Part shown: in pieces, positions 19,563 through 28,233 of the stretch | How positions within the stretch are numbered: the stretch's first letter is position 1 | Layout: each line of letters opens with the position of its first letter | Source: Lachnospiraceae bacterium | Lineage (GTDB): Bacteria > Bacillota > Clostridia > Lachnospirales > Lachnospiraceae | NCBI GenBank assembly: GCA_026169045.1 | Contig: JAPFDH010000122.1 | Location: 1-45,284, forward strand | Length of the DNA: 45,284 nt | Reading direction: 5' to 3' | The notes under the pieces: model-generated | What the model saw: only the letters and a program-made list of their open reading frames with translations | Databases searched by the model: none | What the model was told of the DNA's origin: nothing | Made by a program: the position numbers and the translations under genes

Positions 19563-20588
19563 TTAAATATATAATATAAATTTATCCTGCGTTTTCTTAA
19601 ACACGAATGCACCGATTATAAGCATTCCCAGCGAAAATGCTCCGCAAATCACATATTCTGATAAAGCAGGAGAACATCCATCAATTATTATTGTTCTCAT
19701 AAAACTAACGTAATGATACATAGGATTGAATTCCATAAGCATTACCAACCACTCTGCTTTTCCACGAAGGAGATCAATTCCATAAATAATCGGTGTGGCA
19801 TACATCCACATCATGGAAAATACTCCCCACAAAAATTCCACGTCATGAAAGAACACCATAAGACTTGACAAAAGGAATCCTACTCCAATGGTAAATACGA
19901 TTACAAATATCAATGCGATGGGAATCAAAAAAATCGCTTTGGTTAAATACAGACCATTAAATAAACCATATATAAATGTAACTAAAAGAAGCGGAACCAT
20001 GGATAGCAGCAGATTTATACCTGCGGAAAGTACCTTGGTAACCGGATAAATATATTTAGGTACATAAACTTTTGTAATCAAAGATGCATTTCCGGTAATG
20101 GCATGCATTGCCTGTGTCGCACAATCACTAAATCCATTCCATGTGATGATACCACACAACAGATATATGGCGTAATGAGTAATTCCCATTCCCCGTAAAT
20201 CAAACAATTTGCTGAATACAACATACTGCACCAGCATCATCAATAATGGATTTAAAAAACTCCAAAAAACACCAAGAATGGAACGTTTGTATTTAATTTT
20301 AAAATCCCTGCTGATTAACTGTTCCATCAGGAACTTATATTTACGCACAGTCTCAATAAAGTCCAATCCAATGGATTTTTTTTCTTTCTTCTGGCAGTTT
20401 TTTAAGTGAAGAATGTATAATATTATCAGCAAAAGAAGAACTATTGCAATAACCGGATAAACTCCCCCTCTGATTCTGGAATTTTGAATCTGTGACCAAG
20501 CTGTCCAGGTAAAAACCAATAGGCACACTACATATACCAATACTGTAACCTGTCCAATTTTATTCAGATCAGCTTTCTTTTTGTTCAT
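19563..20588 (-). CDS. ABC-2 type polysaccharide export permease (TagG/Wzm-like)
   Basis: A 341-residue membrane protein. Two extra N-terminal helices (about 12-33 and 42-61) precede a standard ABC-2 membrane domain of six segments. The conserved cytoplasmic stretch RDFKIKYKRSILGVFWSFLNPLLMM (about 94-118) is diagnostic for polysaccharide and teichoic acid exporters. With the next gene it should flip a lipid-linked glycan across the membrane. AAAGGGG precedes the ATG by 6 bases. rfbC ends 20 bases before it. The extra N-terminal pair is unlike minimal Wzm proteins. Confidence 0.9.
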   Translation of the reverse strand: MNKKKADLNKIGQVTVLVYVVCLLVFTWTAWSQIQNSRIRGGVYPVIAIVLLLLIILYILHLKNCQKKEKKSIGLDFIETVRKYKFLMEQLISRDFKIKYKRSILGVFWSFLNPLLMMLVQYVVFSKLFDLRGMGITHYAIYLLCGIITWNGFSDCATQAMHAITGNASLITKVYVPKYIYPVTKVLSAGINLLLSMVPLLLVTFIYGLFNGLYLTKAIFLIPIALIFVIVFTIGVGFLLSSLMVFFHDVEFLWGVFSMMWMYATPIIYGIDLLRGKAEWLVMLMEFNPMYHYVSFMRTIIIDGCSPALSEYVICGAFSLGMLIIGAFVFKKTQDKFILYI

Positions 20589-20608
20589 AAATAGCCCCTT
20601 TGCCTAAA

Positions 20609-21166
20609 TTATTCAAATTTAAATGTATCTTTTAATCCGCTCCATTTCTGATCCTTCTCAGAAATAATCAGTTTCATACCATCTTCAATAGGCCACTTGA
20701 CGCCAATTTCAGGATCACTCCACAAAAGTCCACCCTCATCTCCCGGATGATAGAAATCCGTACATTTGTATGCAAATTCTGCTTCATCACTTAAAACAAG
20801 GAATCCATGTGCAAATCCTTCCGGAATATAAAACATCTTCTTATTCTCAGCAGATAATTCCACACCAAACCATTTTCCGTATGTTTCGGATCCGGCACGC
20901 AAATCAACAGCCACATCAAATACAGTACCACGAATAGCACGCACTAATTTCCCCTGTGGATATTGTTTCTGAAAATGAAGTCCACGCAATACCCCTTTCA
21001 CAGACATAGACTGATTATCCTGTACAAATTTCATGTCCAGCCCTGCTTCTTTAAAATCATTATAATTATAGGTTTCAACAAAATATCCTCTTTCATCCTT
21101 AAAAACAGTTGGCTCAATGACATACAATCCTTCAATATCACATTTTGTAACTTTTATCTTTCCCAT
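20609..21166 (-). CDS. rfbC: dTDP-4-dehydrorhamnose 3,5-epimerase
   Basis: A 185-residue cupin enzyme of normal RfbC length for dTDP-L-rhamnose synthesis. Recognisable pieces are FKDERGYFVETYN, QDNQSMSVKGVLRGLHFQ with the catalytic His64, KLVRAIRGTVFDVAVDLR, and IPEGFAHGFLVLSDEAEFAYKCTD, where the product-site Tyr and the family motif are kept. rfbA, rfbB and rfbD are absent from the window and must be elsewhere if rhamnose is made. Its presence suggests rhamnose in the polymer and supports calling nearby GT2 proteins rhamnosyltransferases. Confidence 0.95.
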   Translation of the reverse strand: MGKIKVTKCDIEGLYVIEPTVFKDERGYFVETYNYNDFKEAGLDMKFVQDNQSMSVKGVLRGLHFQKQYPQGKLVRAIRGTVFDVAVDLRAGSETYGKWFGVELSAENKKMFYIPEGFAHGFLVLSDEAEFAYKCTDFYHPGDEGGLLWSDPEIGVKWPIEDGMKLIISEKDQKWSGLKDTFKFE

Positions 21167-21268
21167 TGTTTTACCTCATTTCCTTCTTTATATGCATAGT
21201 ATGATTCCAAAATACACCAAACTATTATATCATAATTTTTCTCATATTCAAGTCTTTTCCAATAACAA

Positions 21269-22186
21269 CTAACGATCCCAGTACTTCTTGTTCATAGACA
21301 ATTGTCTTACCACTTTTATGGGCAACTTCCGATATCTTTTTCCCAAAAAATATCCGACATATTTGCATCCACTGATATATATAAGGCGAATCATTTCAAA
21401 TGGTTGTTTTTTTTCCAATAAATAACGGAACGTTTTCTTTACAAGACGTATGCCTTCCTGTTCAGAGGGAATACCTTCAAAGATCTCCGGATGATCTGCC
21501 TGGGAAACAGCCAAATCAAAGTTTCGATGTAATTGTTCCATTCCGGTATAGTTATGTGAATGAATTACCCGTGCCTCAGCACAATATACAATGAAATATC
21601 CTTGTTTAATTATATTGGCAGCAAAAATCATATCTTCATTAAATATGGTTCTGCACTCAAAACCACCTAATTTTTCATAAATTTCCTTTTTGTAGGCAGC
21701 ACATACATTGGAGCAAAAATATGTTTTGATTCCCAACTCATTTAAATCAGAATATTTCTTTACTCTGCTTTTTTTCGGATAATTAAAGCTTCTTGTATAG
21801 CGTTCAATTAAATTGCAATTTTCATTCGGCAATTGTCTGGCATATGCTGCTCCCACCCGATCATCATCAAATGATTCAACCAATCGCTCGATCACATGTG
21901 CATCTGCTAAAACAGCATCTTGTGTCATAAAAAGAAGGATGTCTCCTGTAGCCATTTTTGCTCCGGCATTTCTCGTCCCACCATGATCAAATTCTTCTTT
22001 CTTAATATGAATCACCCTCAACTGTTCCAGACTTGGATAGTTTTCTTCATGATAATACCGTTGTTCCGTATTGATAACTATAATCTCTTTAATCGGATAT
22101 GTCTGATATTTCAATCCTTTTAAAAGACGTACATACATACTATTCGGTTTATATACGGGGATGATAACACTTACTGTTTTCTTCAT
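21269..22186 (-). CDS. GT2 glycosyltransferase (rhamnosyltransferase-like)
   Basis: A 305-residue single-domain GT2 enzyme. VSVIIPVYKPNSMY starts the fold. EFDHGGTRNAGAKMATGDILLFMTQDA (about 66-92) is a pattern I associate with rhamnosyltransferases of the RgpB/RfbN kind. FNEDMIFAANIIKQGY holds the catalytic acidic pair. No membrane segment stands out. It starts 3 bases after the stop of the polymerase gene, so translation is probably coupled. The role is to add one sugar, perhaps rhamnose, during repeat-unit assembly; donor and acceptor are inferred from context only. Confidence 0.88.
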   Translation of the reverse strand: MKKTVSVIIPVYKPNSMYVRLLKGLKYQTYPIKEIIVINTEQRYYHEENYPSLEQLRVIHIKKEEFDHGGTRNAGAKMATGDILLFMTQDAVLADAHVIERLVESFDDDRVGAAYARQLPNENCNLIERYTRSFNYPKKSRVKKYSDLNELGIKTYFCSNVCAAYKKEIYEKLGGFECRTIFNEDMIFAANIIKQGYFIVYCAEARVIHSHNYTGMEQLHRNFDLAVSQADHPEIFEGIPSEQEGIRLVKKTFRYLLEKKQPFEMIRLIYISGCKYVGYFLGKRYRKLPIKVVRQLSMNKKYWDR

Positions 22187-22189
22187 TTT

Positions 22190-23569
22190 CTAACTCCTTA
22201 CTTTCTTCATTTTTCCGATTCCACCTCTTCCAACATACCAATAAATTACACCTGTAACCCCAAACCAAAACCATGTTGTGGAGACAGAAAACCATGTTGA
22301 AAAAAAGGAAAGAGCCACATATACTGCAATCTGCCCTCCAAAGAGATAGATAATCGGATTTCTCCCTTCTTTCATTTTTTTTGCGAGGAACGCACATACC
22401 CATCCAAGAACAACTCCCAGCAATATCACTCCAACTAATCCAAAATCATAATATGCATCATAAATAATTGTCAATGTATTTAACTCGGTTTTCGTCAAAT
22501 ACACCGGTTGTACCAGCCACTCACGAAATGGAGAAATAAATTTTAACCCCGTCAAAGCAAACAGTGGGAACGCCATGCGAAGTCCCATGGTATGTTGTGT
22601 CATCTGTTCTACCAGGCAATTAAAATTCGCATAATTATTTGCAACATAAATATAAGGATATTGAACAAACATGGGAAAATTAGGATTTTTCATTTCAAAA
22701 ATACCATTGAGATATCCTGGTTCATAATTTCTTCTCATAATCATAACCGCCATAACCAGTACCACTACCACGCCAATGCCTCCGCCCACCATAACCAGAC
22801 GTTTGACATTAATATCTTTTTTCATCATTAAATATATAAAAAACGGAAGAGCTACTGTAAGTAGGAATTGGAATTTCGAAATACAAAGTATCGCTATGGA
22901 TAATGCTGCAATATTTGCTATAATTAAAAGTATAATCACACCTTTCGATAGTTTCTTCCCTGACCCACTTTTACAGTTTTCTTTATGCACCATCCAAAAA
23001 ATCAATGTAAGTGCATGTGTCATCATACAAGTCACTGTAAAATAATGAATTCCTGTAACATGAAAGTAATTGTATGCATGCGTATCCTTTGAAAATAACG
23101 GAACGTAACCTAAAATAAAGGCTTCTAATACGAATGCTGCCAACGCCACTGCTGCTACAGCGATAACCGAAACCAACAAAGGCTGTTCCATAGCTGCATC
23201 ATTTAATATTTTTCCGTCGGTTTTCTTCTTTTTCTTTCTCGTTACATCCCTATATTCTTTATAATCATATCCAATTAAAAAGCTCAGATAAAATGCTGCA
23301 AAGCAAAGCCAGGTCATACTACTCCATTCTGTCTGTAGATTACTCAACTGAAAAGCAGCGATCCCTTCTCCCCCAACAAATGCCAATGATAGTAACCCTC
23401 TATAATTCACAAGGTTTTTCGTTTTTTTATAAAAAAAGCCATATAGAAAAATCGCTCCCAATAATAGCAAAAGACCGGAAGCAATATGCTGTCCGGTTTT
23501 GCTGATACACATAGAAGCAACTGAGATCCCAAGGAAACCTCCGTACAGAATAATTGTTTCTTTTTTCAT
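22190..23569 (-). CDS. Wzy-like oligosaccharide repeat-unit polymerase
   Basis: About 459 residues with roughly eleven to twelve hydrophobic segments and a large extracytoplasmic loop (about 290-380, near PYIYVANNYANFNCLVEQM). Topology and wording resemble the O-antigen polymerase/oligosaccharide repeat-unit polymerase group. Such enzymes join lipid-linked repeat units outside the membrane. The frame is open from 23596, but AAGGAG lies about 12 bases before the ATG at 23569, and a TTG 6 bases earlier is also possible. Family assignment rests on topology and a few motifs. A flippase or ligase-like role is less likely but not excluded, especially since the cluster also has an ABC exporter. Confidence 0.72.
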   Translation of the reverse strand: MKKETIILYGGFLGISVASMCISKTGQHIASGLLLLLGAIFLYGFFYKKTKNLVNYRGLLSLAFVGGEGIAAFQLSNLQTEWSSMTWLCFAAFYLSFLIGYDYKEYRDVTRKKKKKTDGKILNDAAMEQPLLVSVIAVAAVALAAFVLEAFILGYVPLFSKDTHAYNYFHVTGIHYFTVTCMMTHALTLIFWMVHKENCKSGSGKKLSKGVIILLIIANIAALSIAILCISKFQFLLTVALPFFIYLMMKKDINVKRLVMVGGGIGVVVVLVMAVMIMRRNYEPGYLNGIFEMKNPNFPMFVQYPYIYVANNYANFNCLVEQMTQHTMGLRMAFPLFALTGLKFISPFREWLVQPVYLTKTELNTLTIIYDAYYDFGLVGVILLGVVLGWVCAFLAKKMKEGRNPIIYLFGGQIAVYVALSFFSTWFSVSTTWFWFGVTGVIYWYVGRGGIGKMKKVRS

Positions 23570-23614
23570 TAACAAGCTCTGCTCCTTCCAACTCATGCTT
23601 TATGTGATTTTATT

Positions 23615-23881
23615 TTATTCTCCCAATCCTTCACTTACCGCTTTAATGATAGCTTCCATCGCTTCCTCTTCATCCACACCTTCACAGCAAAATTCCACTT
23701 CATCTCCGCTTTTAACACATGCCCCTAAAACACTTAGGACACTCTTCGCATTTGCTACGGTATTTCCCTTAAACTTAAACGTAACCGATGATTTGAATTT
23801 CATAGCTTCCCGGCAAAGAACACCAGCTGGTCTTAAATGCAAACCTGTCGGATTTTTAATTTTTATTTTTTTCTGTATCAT
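23615..23881 (-). CDS. HPr-family phosphocarrier protein
   Basis: 88 residues, standard HPr size. The phosphorylation site is NPTGLHLRPAG with the active His at position 15. The regulatory serine region is NAKSVLSVLGA (Ser47). Both sites are kept, so it is not a Crh protein, which lacks the His. HPr relays phosphate from enzyme I to sugar permeases, and its Ser-phosphorylated form works with CcpA in catabolite control. The frame is open from 23944, but GGAGG 7 bases before the ATG at 23881 decides the start. It lies 89 bases after cdaR and 45 bases before the polymerase start, with no PTS gene nearby. It may be the cell's general HPr or a dedicated paralogue. Confidence 0.9.
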   Translation of the reverse strand: MIQKKIKIKNPTGLHLRPAGVLCREAMKFKSSVTFKFKGNTVANAKSVLSVLGACVKSGDEVEFCCEGVDEEEAMEAIIKAVSEGLGE

Positions 23882-23970
23882 AGCAATTCCTCCACTCTTT
23901 TTTTCTATAAAATATTTAGTCAAATCTCTTAGTGAATGATACAATTTTCATTAAGAATCAAAACTCAGCT

Positions 23971-25473
23971 TTAAGAATTCTCATCTGTCTCTTTATCTGA
24001 TACGCTATCATCATTCTGGCTTTCTGTCACAGATGCTGGAATCGTTTCTGTTTCCTGTGGACTTTCTTCACCATCAGTCGTTGTTTCTGTTATTGTACCA
24101 TTATTATCATCATTTTGCGAACTATCTACTGAAGAATCCGTTTCTTTTTCAGTATTATTTTTCTTTTCTGTTACAGTTACACGCACACTTAACGATTCCT
24201 GATTTTTGATGGTATAACCAACTATATCCTCCACAACAATAGGTACCTGATGCGCTCCGGGTTCTAAATTGCTCACATCCACCGAAGCATGAATACTTTT
24301 TTCACTGAGTTTTTCAAGATCTGCTTCAAAACCGTTAAAACGTATATTCACAGAAAAAGGATTAAATGAATAGTCATAATTTTCATTTTTTCCCACCACA
24401 TCCAAATTTGATGTATTATAAGTAATCAGTTTGTCCTTAAGCTGTTCAATTTTAACTGTGACTACTGCTTTGCTGCTTTCTCCAAGAAGTTCAACTCCAT
24501 CTGGAAGATAGTCATTCAAATCCACTTCCACAGAAACATCCTCTTTCTGCCCATCCACTGAAAGAACATCTTTCGGAATAATAATCTCATTTGTCTCACT
24601 AACTACAGAACGGATTCCCGCAATCGTTACTGTGGATGGTTCTACACTGAAAGAACTAACCTTATACCCTTCTGCCGGTGTTCCGTTAATACTTTCCAAC
24701 TTTACCGTCGGCGTTCCCACATTCAAAAATGTTGCCGTTAATTCTGCTGTTTCCGAACTCATTTTCAAAAGTGGCTTGCTTTCCCGATCAATTTTACTAT
24801 CTGTATTGTCATACATTTCCAAATTAACCGTTTTCTTGACAACCTGCTCGTCTGCCGTCATCTCTAATGTTTCAACAACTTTTACCGCTGCCACATCACT
24901 GAATTCTGATTCCGGACCCGAAATAGTAATAACAGATGGATTGAGTTCGATTTGGTCATCAGATAAAACATACTCTTGCGGTAATCCCTCATCTGCTGTA
25001 ATTTGTTTTTTCACTTCAAACTGTTTTTCAATATACTTATCCATATTTACCTTCACATATGGACCTGTTTTCTGATAATCCCATTCAATGTAAGCAGAAT
25101 GATCTGCATCATCGGAATAACTTACTTCTACGCGAACTAACCGTTCCGATGGAAAATCTTCTCCTCCGCCGATATTCTGGGTCAAGTCTGCTACCGCTTT
25201 AAAATCATCTGCACTTACCCGATCCACATCACTCCGGCGTGCCTTGACATCAATTTCAATATATTCTGTCGCTTTTAATACCGCCAGACCGTAATCTTCC
25301 TCCAGTGCATCCTCAAATTTATATTCAATCGGTACTCTTACCACCAATGTTTTTACCTGGTTTGCAGCATTTGCTATCGCTGACCAGCATAGGAATGCCA
25401 GCACAAAAGAACATACTTTCAACAAAATATTTGTTGTGAAAAATTCCTGTATTTTTTTCTTTATTTTCTTCAT
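23971..25473 (-). CDS. cdaR: YbbR-domain regulator of diadenylate cyclase
   Basis: About 500 residues. A basic N-terminus and one membrane helix (about 12-33) precede extracytoplasmic YbbR repeats spanning about 40-420; four copies can be guessed from recurring PSVITISGPESE / PSTVTIAGIRSV-type strands. The last 60 residues are Thr/Ser/Glu/Asp-rich and probably disordered. CdaR binds and modulates the membrane diadenylate cyclase CdaA. The ATG at 25473 overlaps the cdaA stop as ATGA, fitting translational coupling; an upstream in-frame TTG is not needed. The usual third gene, glmM, is not downstream here. Confidence 0.92.
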   Translation of the reverse strand: MKKIKKKIQEFFTTNILLKVCSFVLAFLCWSAIANAANQVKTLVVRVPIEYKFEDALEEDYGLAVLKATEYIEIDVKARRSDVDRVSADDFKAVADLTQNIGGGEDFPSERLVRVEVSYSDDADHSAYIEWDYQKTGPYVKVNMDKYIEKQFEVKKQITADEGLPQEYVLSDDQIELNPSVITISGPESEFSDVAAVKVVETLEMTADEQVVKKTVNLEMYDNTDSKIDRESKPLLKMSSETAELTATFLNVGTPTVKLESINGTPAEGYKVSSFSVEPSTVTIAGIRSVVSETNEIIIPKDVLSVDGQKEDVSVEVDLNDYLPDGVELLGESSKAVVTVKIEQLKDKLITYNTSNLDVVGKNENYDYSFNPFSVNIRFNGFEADLEKLSEKSIHASVDVSNLEPGAHQVPIVVEDIVGYTIKNQESLSVRVTVTEKKNNTEKETDSSVDSSQNDDNNGTITETTTDGEESPQETETIPASVTESQNDDSVSDKETDENS

Positions 25474-26336
25474 GCCTTTTTCCACCGCTTTCCTTTCCAA
25501 AGTTTGAATCGTTTTACATCAATGTCTTTTTTCTGAATAAAATTAAGCTTTGCACGCAATTTATCCCTATCCACATTGTGAAACAATTCCCCGCCGATGG
25601 CTATAGACACATTTCCTGTCTCCTCAGAAGCAATTACTGTAATAGAATCCGTCACTTCACTGATTCCCAATCCCGCCCGATGGCGTGTTCCCAATTCTTT
25701 ACTGATATCCATATTATCTGAAAGCGGAAGATAACACGTAGCTGCAATGATCTGGTCTCCCCGAATCACCACCGCCCCATCATGAAGTGGTGTATTATGT
25801 TCAAAAATCTGTACCAGCAGCGGCGCACTGACTTTCGCATTTAAAATAATACCGGTATCAATATATTCATCCAGAAGAATATTCTGTTCAATTACAATCA
25901 ATGCACCTGTTTTAGCCCGGCCAAGATCAAAACTGGCATCAATAATAGCATTGATCGTTTCTTCACTAAAACGTTCCTGTTTATCTTTTGAATTATCAAA
26001 TGGTACAATTCCCGAAATCACTTTCTGATTTCCCAACTGTTCCAATGCTTTTCGAAACTCCGGCTGAAAAACAATAACAAGTACAATAATCAGCATACTA
26101 AAGGAATTTTCAAACAACCATATCAAATTGTTCATTTGAAATATCTGTGCTGCCACATATAAAATAGCAACCGTCAATACACCCTTTAATAAAACCCAAG
26201 CCTTTGTCCGCTGAATCCACACAATAATATGATACAGCAAAAATGCAAAAACAAAGATTTCAATCACATCATTCCAGCCGATATTTAATTTGGCCAACGA
26301 AAACGTATCCGTCAGCCACTGGGTTATTACATTCAT
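25470..26336 (-). CDS. cdaA: Membrane diadenylate cyclase
   Basis: A 288-residue enzyme that makes cyclic di-AMP from two ATP. Three N-terminal membrane helices (about 22-40, 47-66, 78-92) precede the DAC domain. The active-site motifs are complete: DGA (186-188) in LHDGAVVIRGD and RHR (218-220) in GTRHRAGLGISE. GGGGGAT lies 7 bases before the ATG. It follows the unrecognised 317-residue membrane protein after 15 bases and overlaps cdaR. Cyclic di-AMP controls potassium, osmolytes and wall balance, which fits the wall-polymer genes further along the same strand. Confidence 0.96.
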   Translation of the reverse strand: MNVITQWLTDTFSLAKLNIGWNDVIEIFVFAFLLYHIIVWIQRTKAWVLLKGVLTVAILYVAAQIFQMNNLIWLFENSFSMLIIVLVIVFQPEFRKALEQLGNQKVISGIVPFDNSKDKQERFSEETINAIIDASFDLGRAKTGALIVIEQNILLDEYIDTGIILNAKVSAPLLVQIFEHNTPLHDGAVVIRGDQIIAATCYLPLSDNMDISKELGTRHRAGLGISEVTDSITVIASEETGNVSIAIGGELFHNVDRDKLRAKLNFIQKKDIDVKRFKLWKGKRWKKA

Positions 26337-26351
26337 GGAACTTATCCCCCT

Positions 26352-27305
26352 TTATTCATCCTCTCGAGCATCTTCTGCTGCTTCTGTAATATTTTTCACC
26401 TGAACTTCTGGTTTCGTTACAGAAATCTTTGGCACAGCCTTCACATAATAATAATAATCATCGTCTTCAAACTGTGCGTACTCCGTTCGTGAATAATCAA
26501 CTGCAAACAGGAAAAACTCCAAAACAGCACCAGTCGCAATTCCCAGAATCACACTGATCACGACAGCCATAACATTGACATGTACATCAAAAATGAAATT
26601 ACCTGTAAGTACAAGTAATGTATATAATACCGTACCCACTGCCAGCGCAACTGTCCATGCATAATTAATAGAAAGCCTGCGTACAGCCCAAACCAACCAA
26701 ATTGTGACCATTGCTGCTACCAAAATCAACAGCATTTTTTCATCCTGCAAAACAGATTCCATATAATAAATCACCTTTTGGATAACATTCAGAGAGCTTG
26801 TTCCAAACGCTAAAACACTAAAATCAGCATTTACCAAAGAAACCATTCCACATGTAATTAAGCCAAAACATACTGGTACTACTGACAACGGACCGGTTAC
26901 CAATCCGATGGATAAAATTGCGGCACCCGGAATATCCCATATTCCCAAAAGAATAATCAGAGACATCAGCCAGGCATTTCCCGGTTTAAATACAAAATAA
27001 AGCAAAAACATTAAAATAAAAATCACCGCTGCCACCACCATAATCTCTATGGATACGGCTGACAGATGTATCAAAATCAAACAACATATAAAAAAAGTAA
27101 TCATTGCCGAAGGTGTAAACGCACATATCACAGCCAGCAAAATCGGTATAAATGGATTATTTAACGCTGTTCGATATCCTGTAGCCAATGTAATACTGAT
27201 AAATGCTGTTAATGCGAATACAAATTTGCACGTCGGCAAAATATATCTGCTATACTTTCCATAAAATGTCTTTACCTGTTCTCGAAAGACTAATAATCCC
27301 ATCAT
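26352..27305 (-). CDS. Unrecognised polytopic membrane protein in the cda operon
   Basis: A 317-residue protein whose family I do not recognise. About eight to nine hydrophobic segments fill residues 22-275, with short loops and small-residue-rich helices (ALAVGTVLY, VILGIATGAVLEFF). The C-terminal 45 residues are cytoplasmic-like: an acidic/aromatic patch DDDYYYYVKAVPKIS, then a charged tail ending DAREDE. AGGAGG 9 bases before the ATG supports the start. It sits 15 bases before cdaA and 59 bases after the small membrane protein gene, so the genes are probably one operon. A role in signal output or regulation of CdaA is an inference from position only. Confidence 0.8.
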   Translation of the reverse strand: MMGLLVFREQVKTFYGKYSRYILPTCKFVFALTAFISITLATGYRTALNNPFIPILLAVICAFTPSAMITFFICCLILIHLSAVSIEIMVVAAVIFILMFLLYFVFKPGNAWLMSLIILLGIWDIPGAAILSIGLVTGPLSVVPVCFGLITCGMVSLVNADFSVLAFGTSSLNVIQKVIYYMESVLQDEKMLLILVAAMVTIWLVWAVRRLSINYAWTVALAVGTVLYTLLVLTGNFIFDVHVNVMAVVISVILGIATGAVLEFFLFAVDYSRTEYAQFEDDDYYYYVKAVPKISVTKPEVQVKNITEAAEDAREDE

Positions 27306-27364
27306 AAGCGGGATCCTCCTACTTCTTTTTCCGAAACCTATCCAAAAACCAATTCTGTTTTTTC

Positions 27365-27760
27365 TTATTCGGTTTCATATAATCGATTTAACTGTTTCAG
27401 ATTAGCCTGATATTTTTTCATCATTTTTTTTGCATTATCATATTTTTCACTATAATACCAATATGCTGCAAAACCATAAATAATTGTAAAAATCAAATAC
27501 ATTCCCATTAGTATAATGCCAATCAATATCAAACTTGTAAAATTCGTGAAAATCATCGATGATGCATTTTCTACCTGATAAAACAACCACATAGAAACTC
27601 CGATAATAAATGCTGTGGTCACAGATAACCATATAAGAATCATATGAAAAGAAATATAATCTTTTCTATGATATCGCATAATTATCAGAGCTTTTCTTCT
27701 TTGCTTTTCCTCGAAGCATGCAGCTTGTGTCATCAATTTTACCTTTTCCTCATGAATCAT
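27365..27760 (-). CDS. Small two-helix membrane protein heading the cda operon
   Basis: A 131-residue protein with no family I can name. The N-terminal 35 residues are charged, followed by two hydrophobic helices (about 39-64 and 72-100). The C-terminus is a basic, possibly coiled-coil segment, KYDNAKKMMKKYQANLKQLN. GGAGG 7 bases before the ATG makes it a convincing gene. It is the first gene behind the extended -10 promoter at 27842-27847 and precedes the 317-residue membrane protein and cdaA on the same strand. Its function is unknown; membrane location and cytoplasmic tails are what the sequence shows. Confidence 0.75.
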   Translation of the reverse strand: MIHEEKVKLMTQAACFEEKQRRKALIIMRYHRKDYISFHMILIWLSVTTAFIIGVSMWLFYQVENASSMIFTNFTSLILIGIILMGMYLIFTIIYGFAAYWYYSEKYDNAKKMMKKYQANLKQLNRLYETE

Positions 27761-27841
27761 GACTCCACCTCCATGCTATTTTCCTATCAAATAACTGATC
27801 GCTGCTATTTATTTACAACCATCATCTCATACTTCAAAAAT

Positions 27842-27850
27842 AGTATACCA
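27842..27850 (-). promoter_or_regulatory. Extended -10 promoter candidate for the cda operon
   Basis: On the minus strand, TGG TATACT gives an extended -10 (TATACT at 27847-27842) with no good -35 box. It lies about 80 bases before the first operon gene and about 50 bases from the repeat element. Confidence 0.45.
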
Positions 27851-27897
27851 CAGTTCTTCTTAAATTTGTAGAACAATTTTCTGAATTTTTTATTTTC

Positions 27898-28066
27898 CTG
27901 TAACAGTTCAGCCATAGGACTGTAACAGGAGAGAAAATTATGCTTGCATAATTTTCTCTCCCGGTCAGACCTATGAGCTAAGCGCCTGTAAATGAGTAAA
28001 GCGGTGGCGACAGCCACAATAAGCACGCAGTGCGGTTTTACGAATGGCGCGGTCTGAACTGTTACA
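27898..28066. repeat. MITE-like palindromic repeat, copy 2 (complete)
   Basis: Terminal inverted repeats are TGTAACAGTTCAGCC at the left (27899-27913) and GGTCTGAACTGTTACA at the right (28051-28066), matching except for one extra base. Inside is a perfect 16-bp palindrome (27928-27943 and 27946-27961) with a 2-base loop, a GTGGC-GACA-GCCAC hairpin and GCACGCAGTGC. No transposase or ORF is present. It lies between the divergent cda operon and the DUF2726 gene. No clear target-site duplication was seen. Confidence 0.85.
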
Positions 28067-28172
28067 TTTTCTTTCCTATAATTGGTTCACTGTCAAGTGA
28101 TTTGCCAATTTCTATAACAATCATTCAGCCGTATATAATAAATTTATATCAAATACATTCAATAATTATGTA

Positions 28173-28201
28173 TTGCTTTTCGTGATAAAATTTGTTATAA
28201 G
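28173..28201 (+). promoter_or_regulatory. Promoter candidate for the DUF2726 gene
   Basis: TTGCTT (28173-28178) and TATAAG (28196-28201) are 17 bases apart and 32 bases before the ATG. Consensus reading only. Confidence 0.5.
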
Positions 28202-28233
28202 AAAAAAAGAACACAGAAAGGATTCAATCAGCC

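Noticed and set aside
24632-25075. A 147-codon plus-strand frame inside cdaR
   Set aside because: Antisense shadow of a Ser/Thr/Val-rich gene; no ribosome site or motif.
27898-28066. CRISPR-like or tRNA-like structure from the many hairpins
   Set aside because: There are no repeated spacers and no cloverleaf or CCA end; the inverted ends and second copy fit a mobile repeat.
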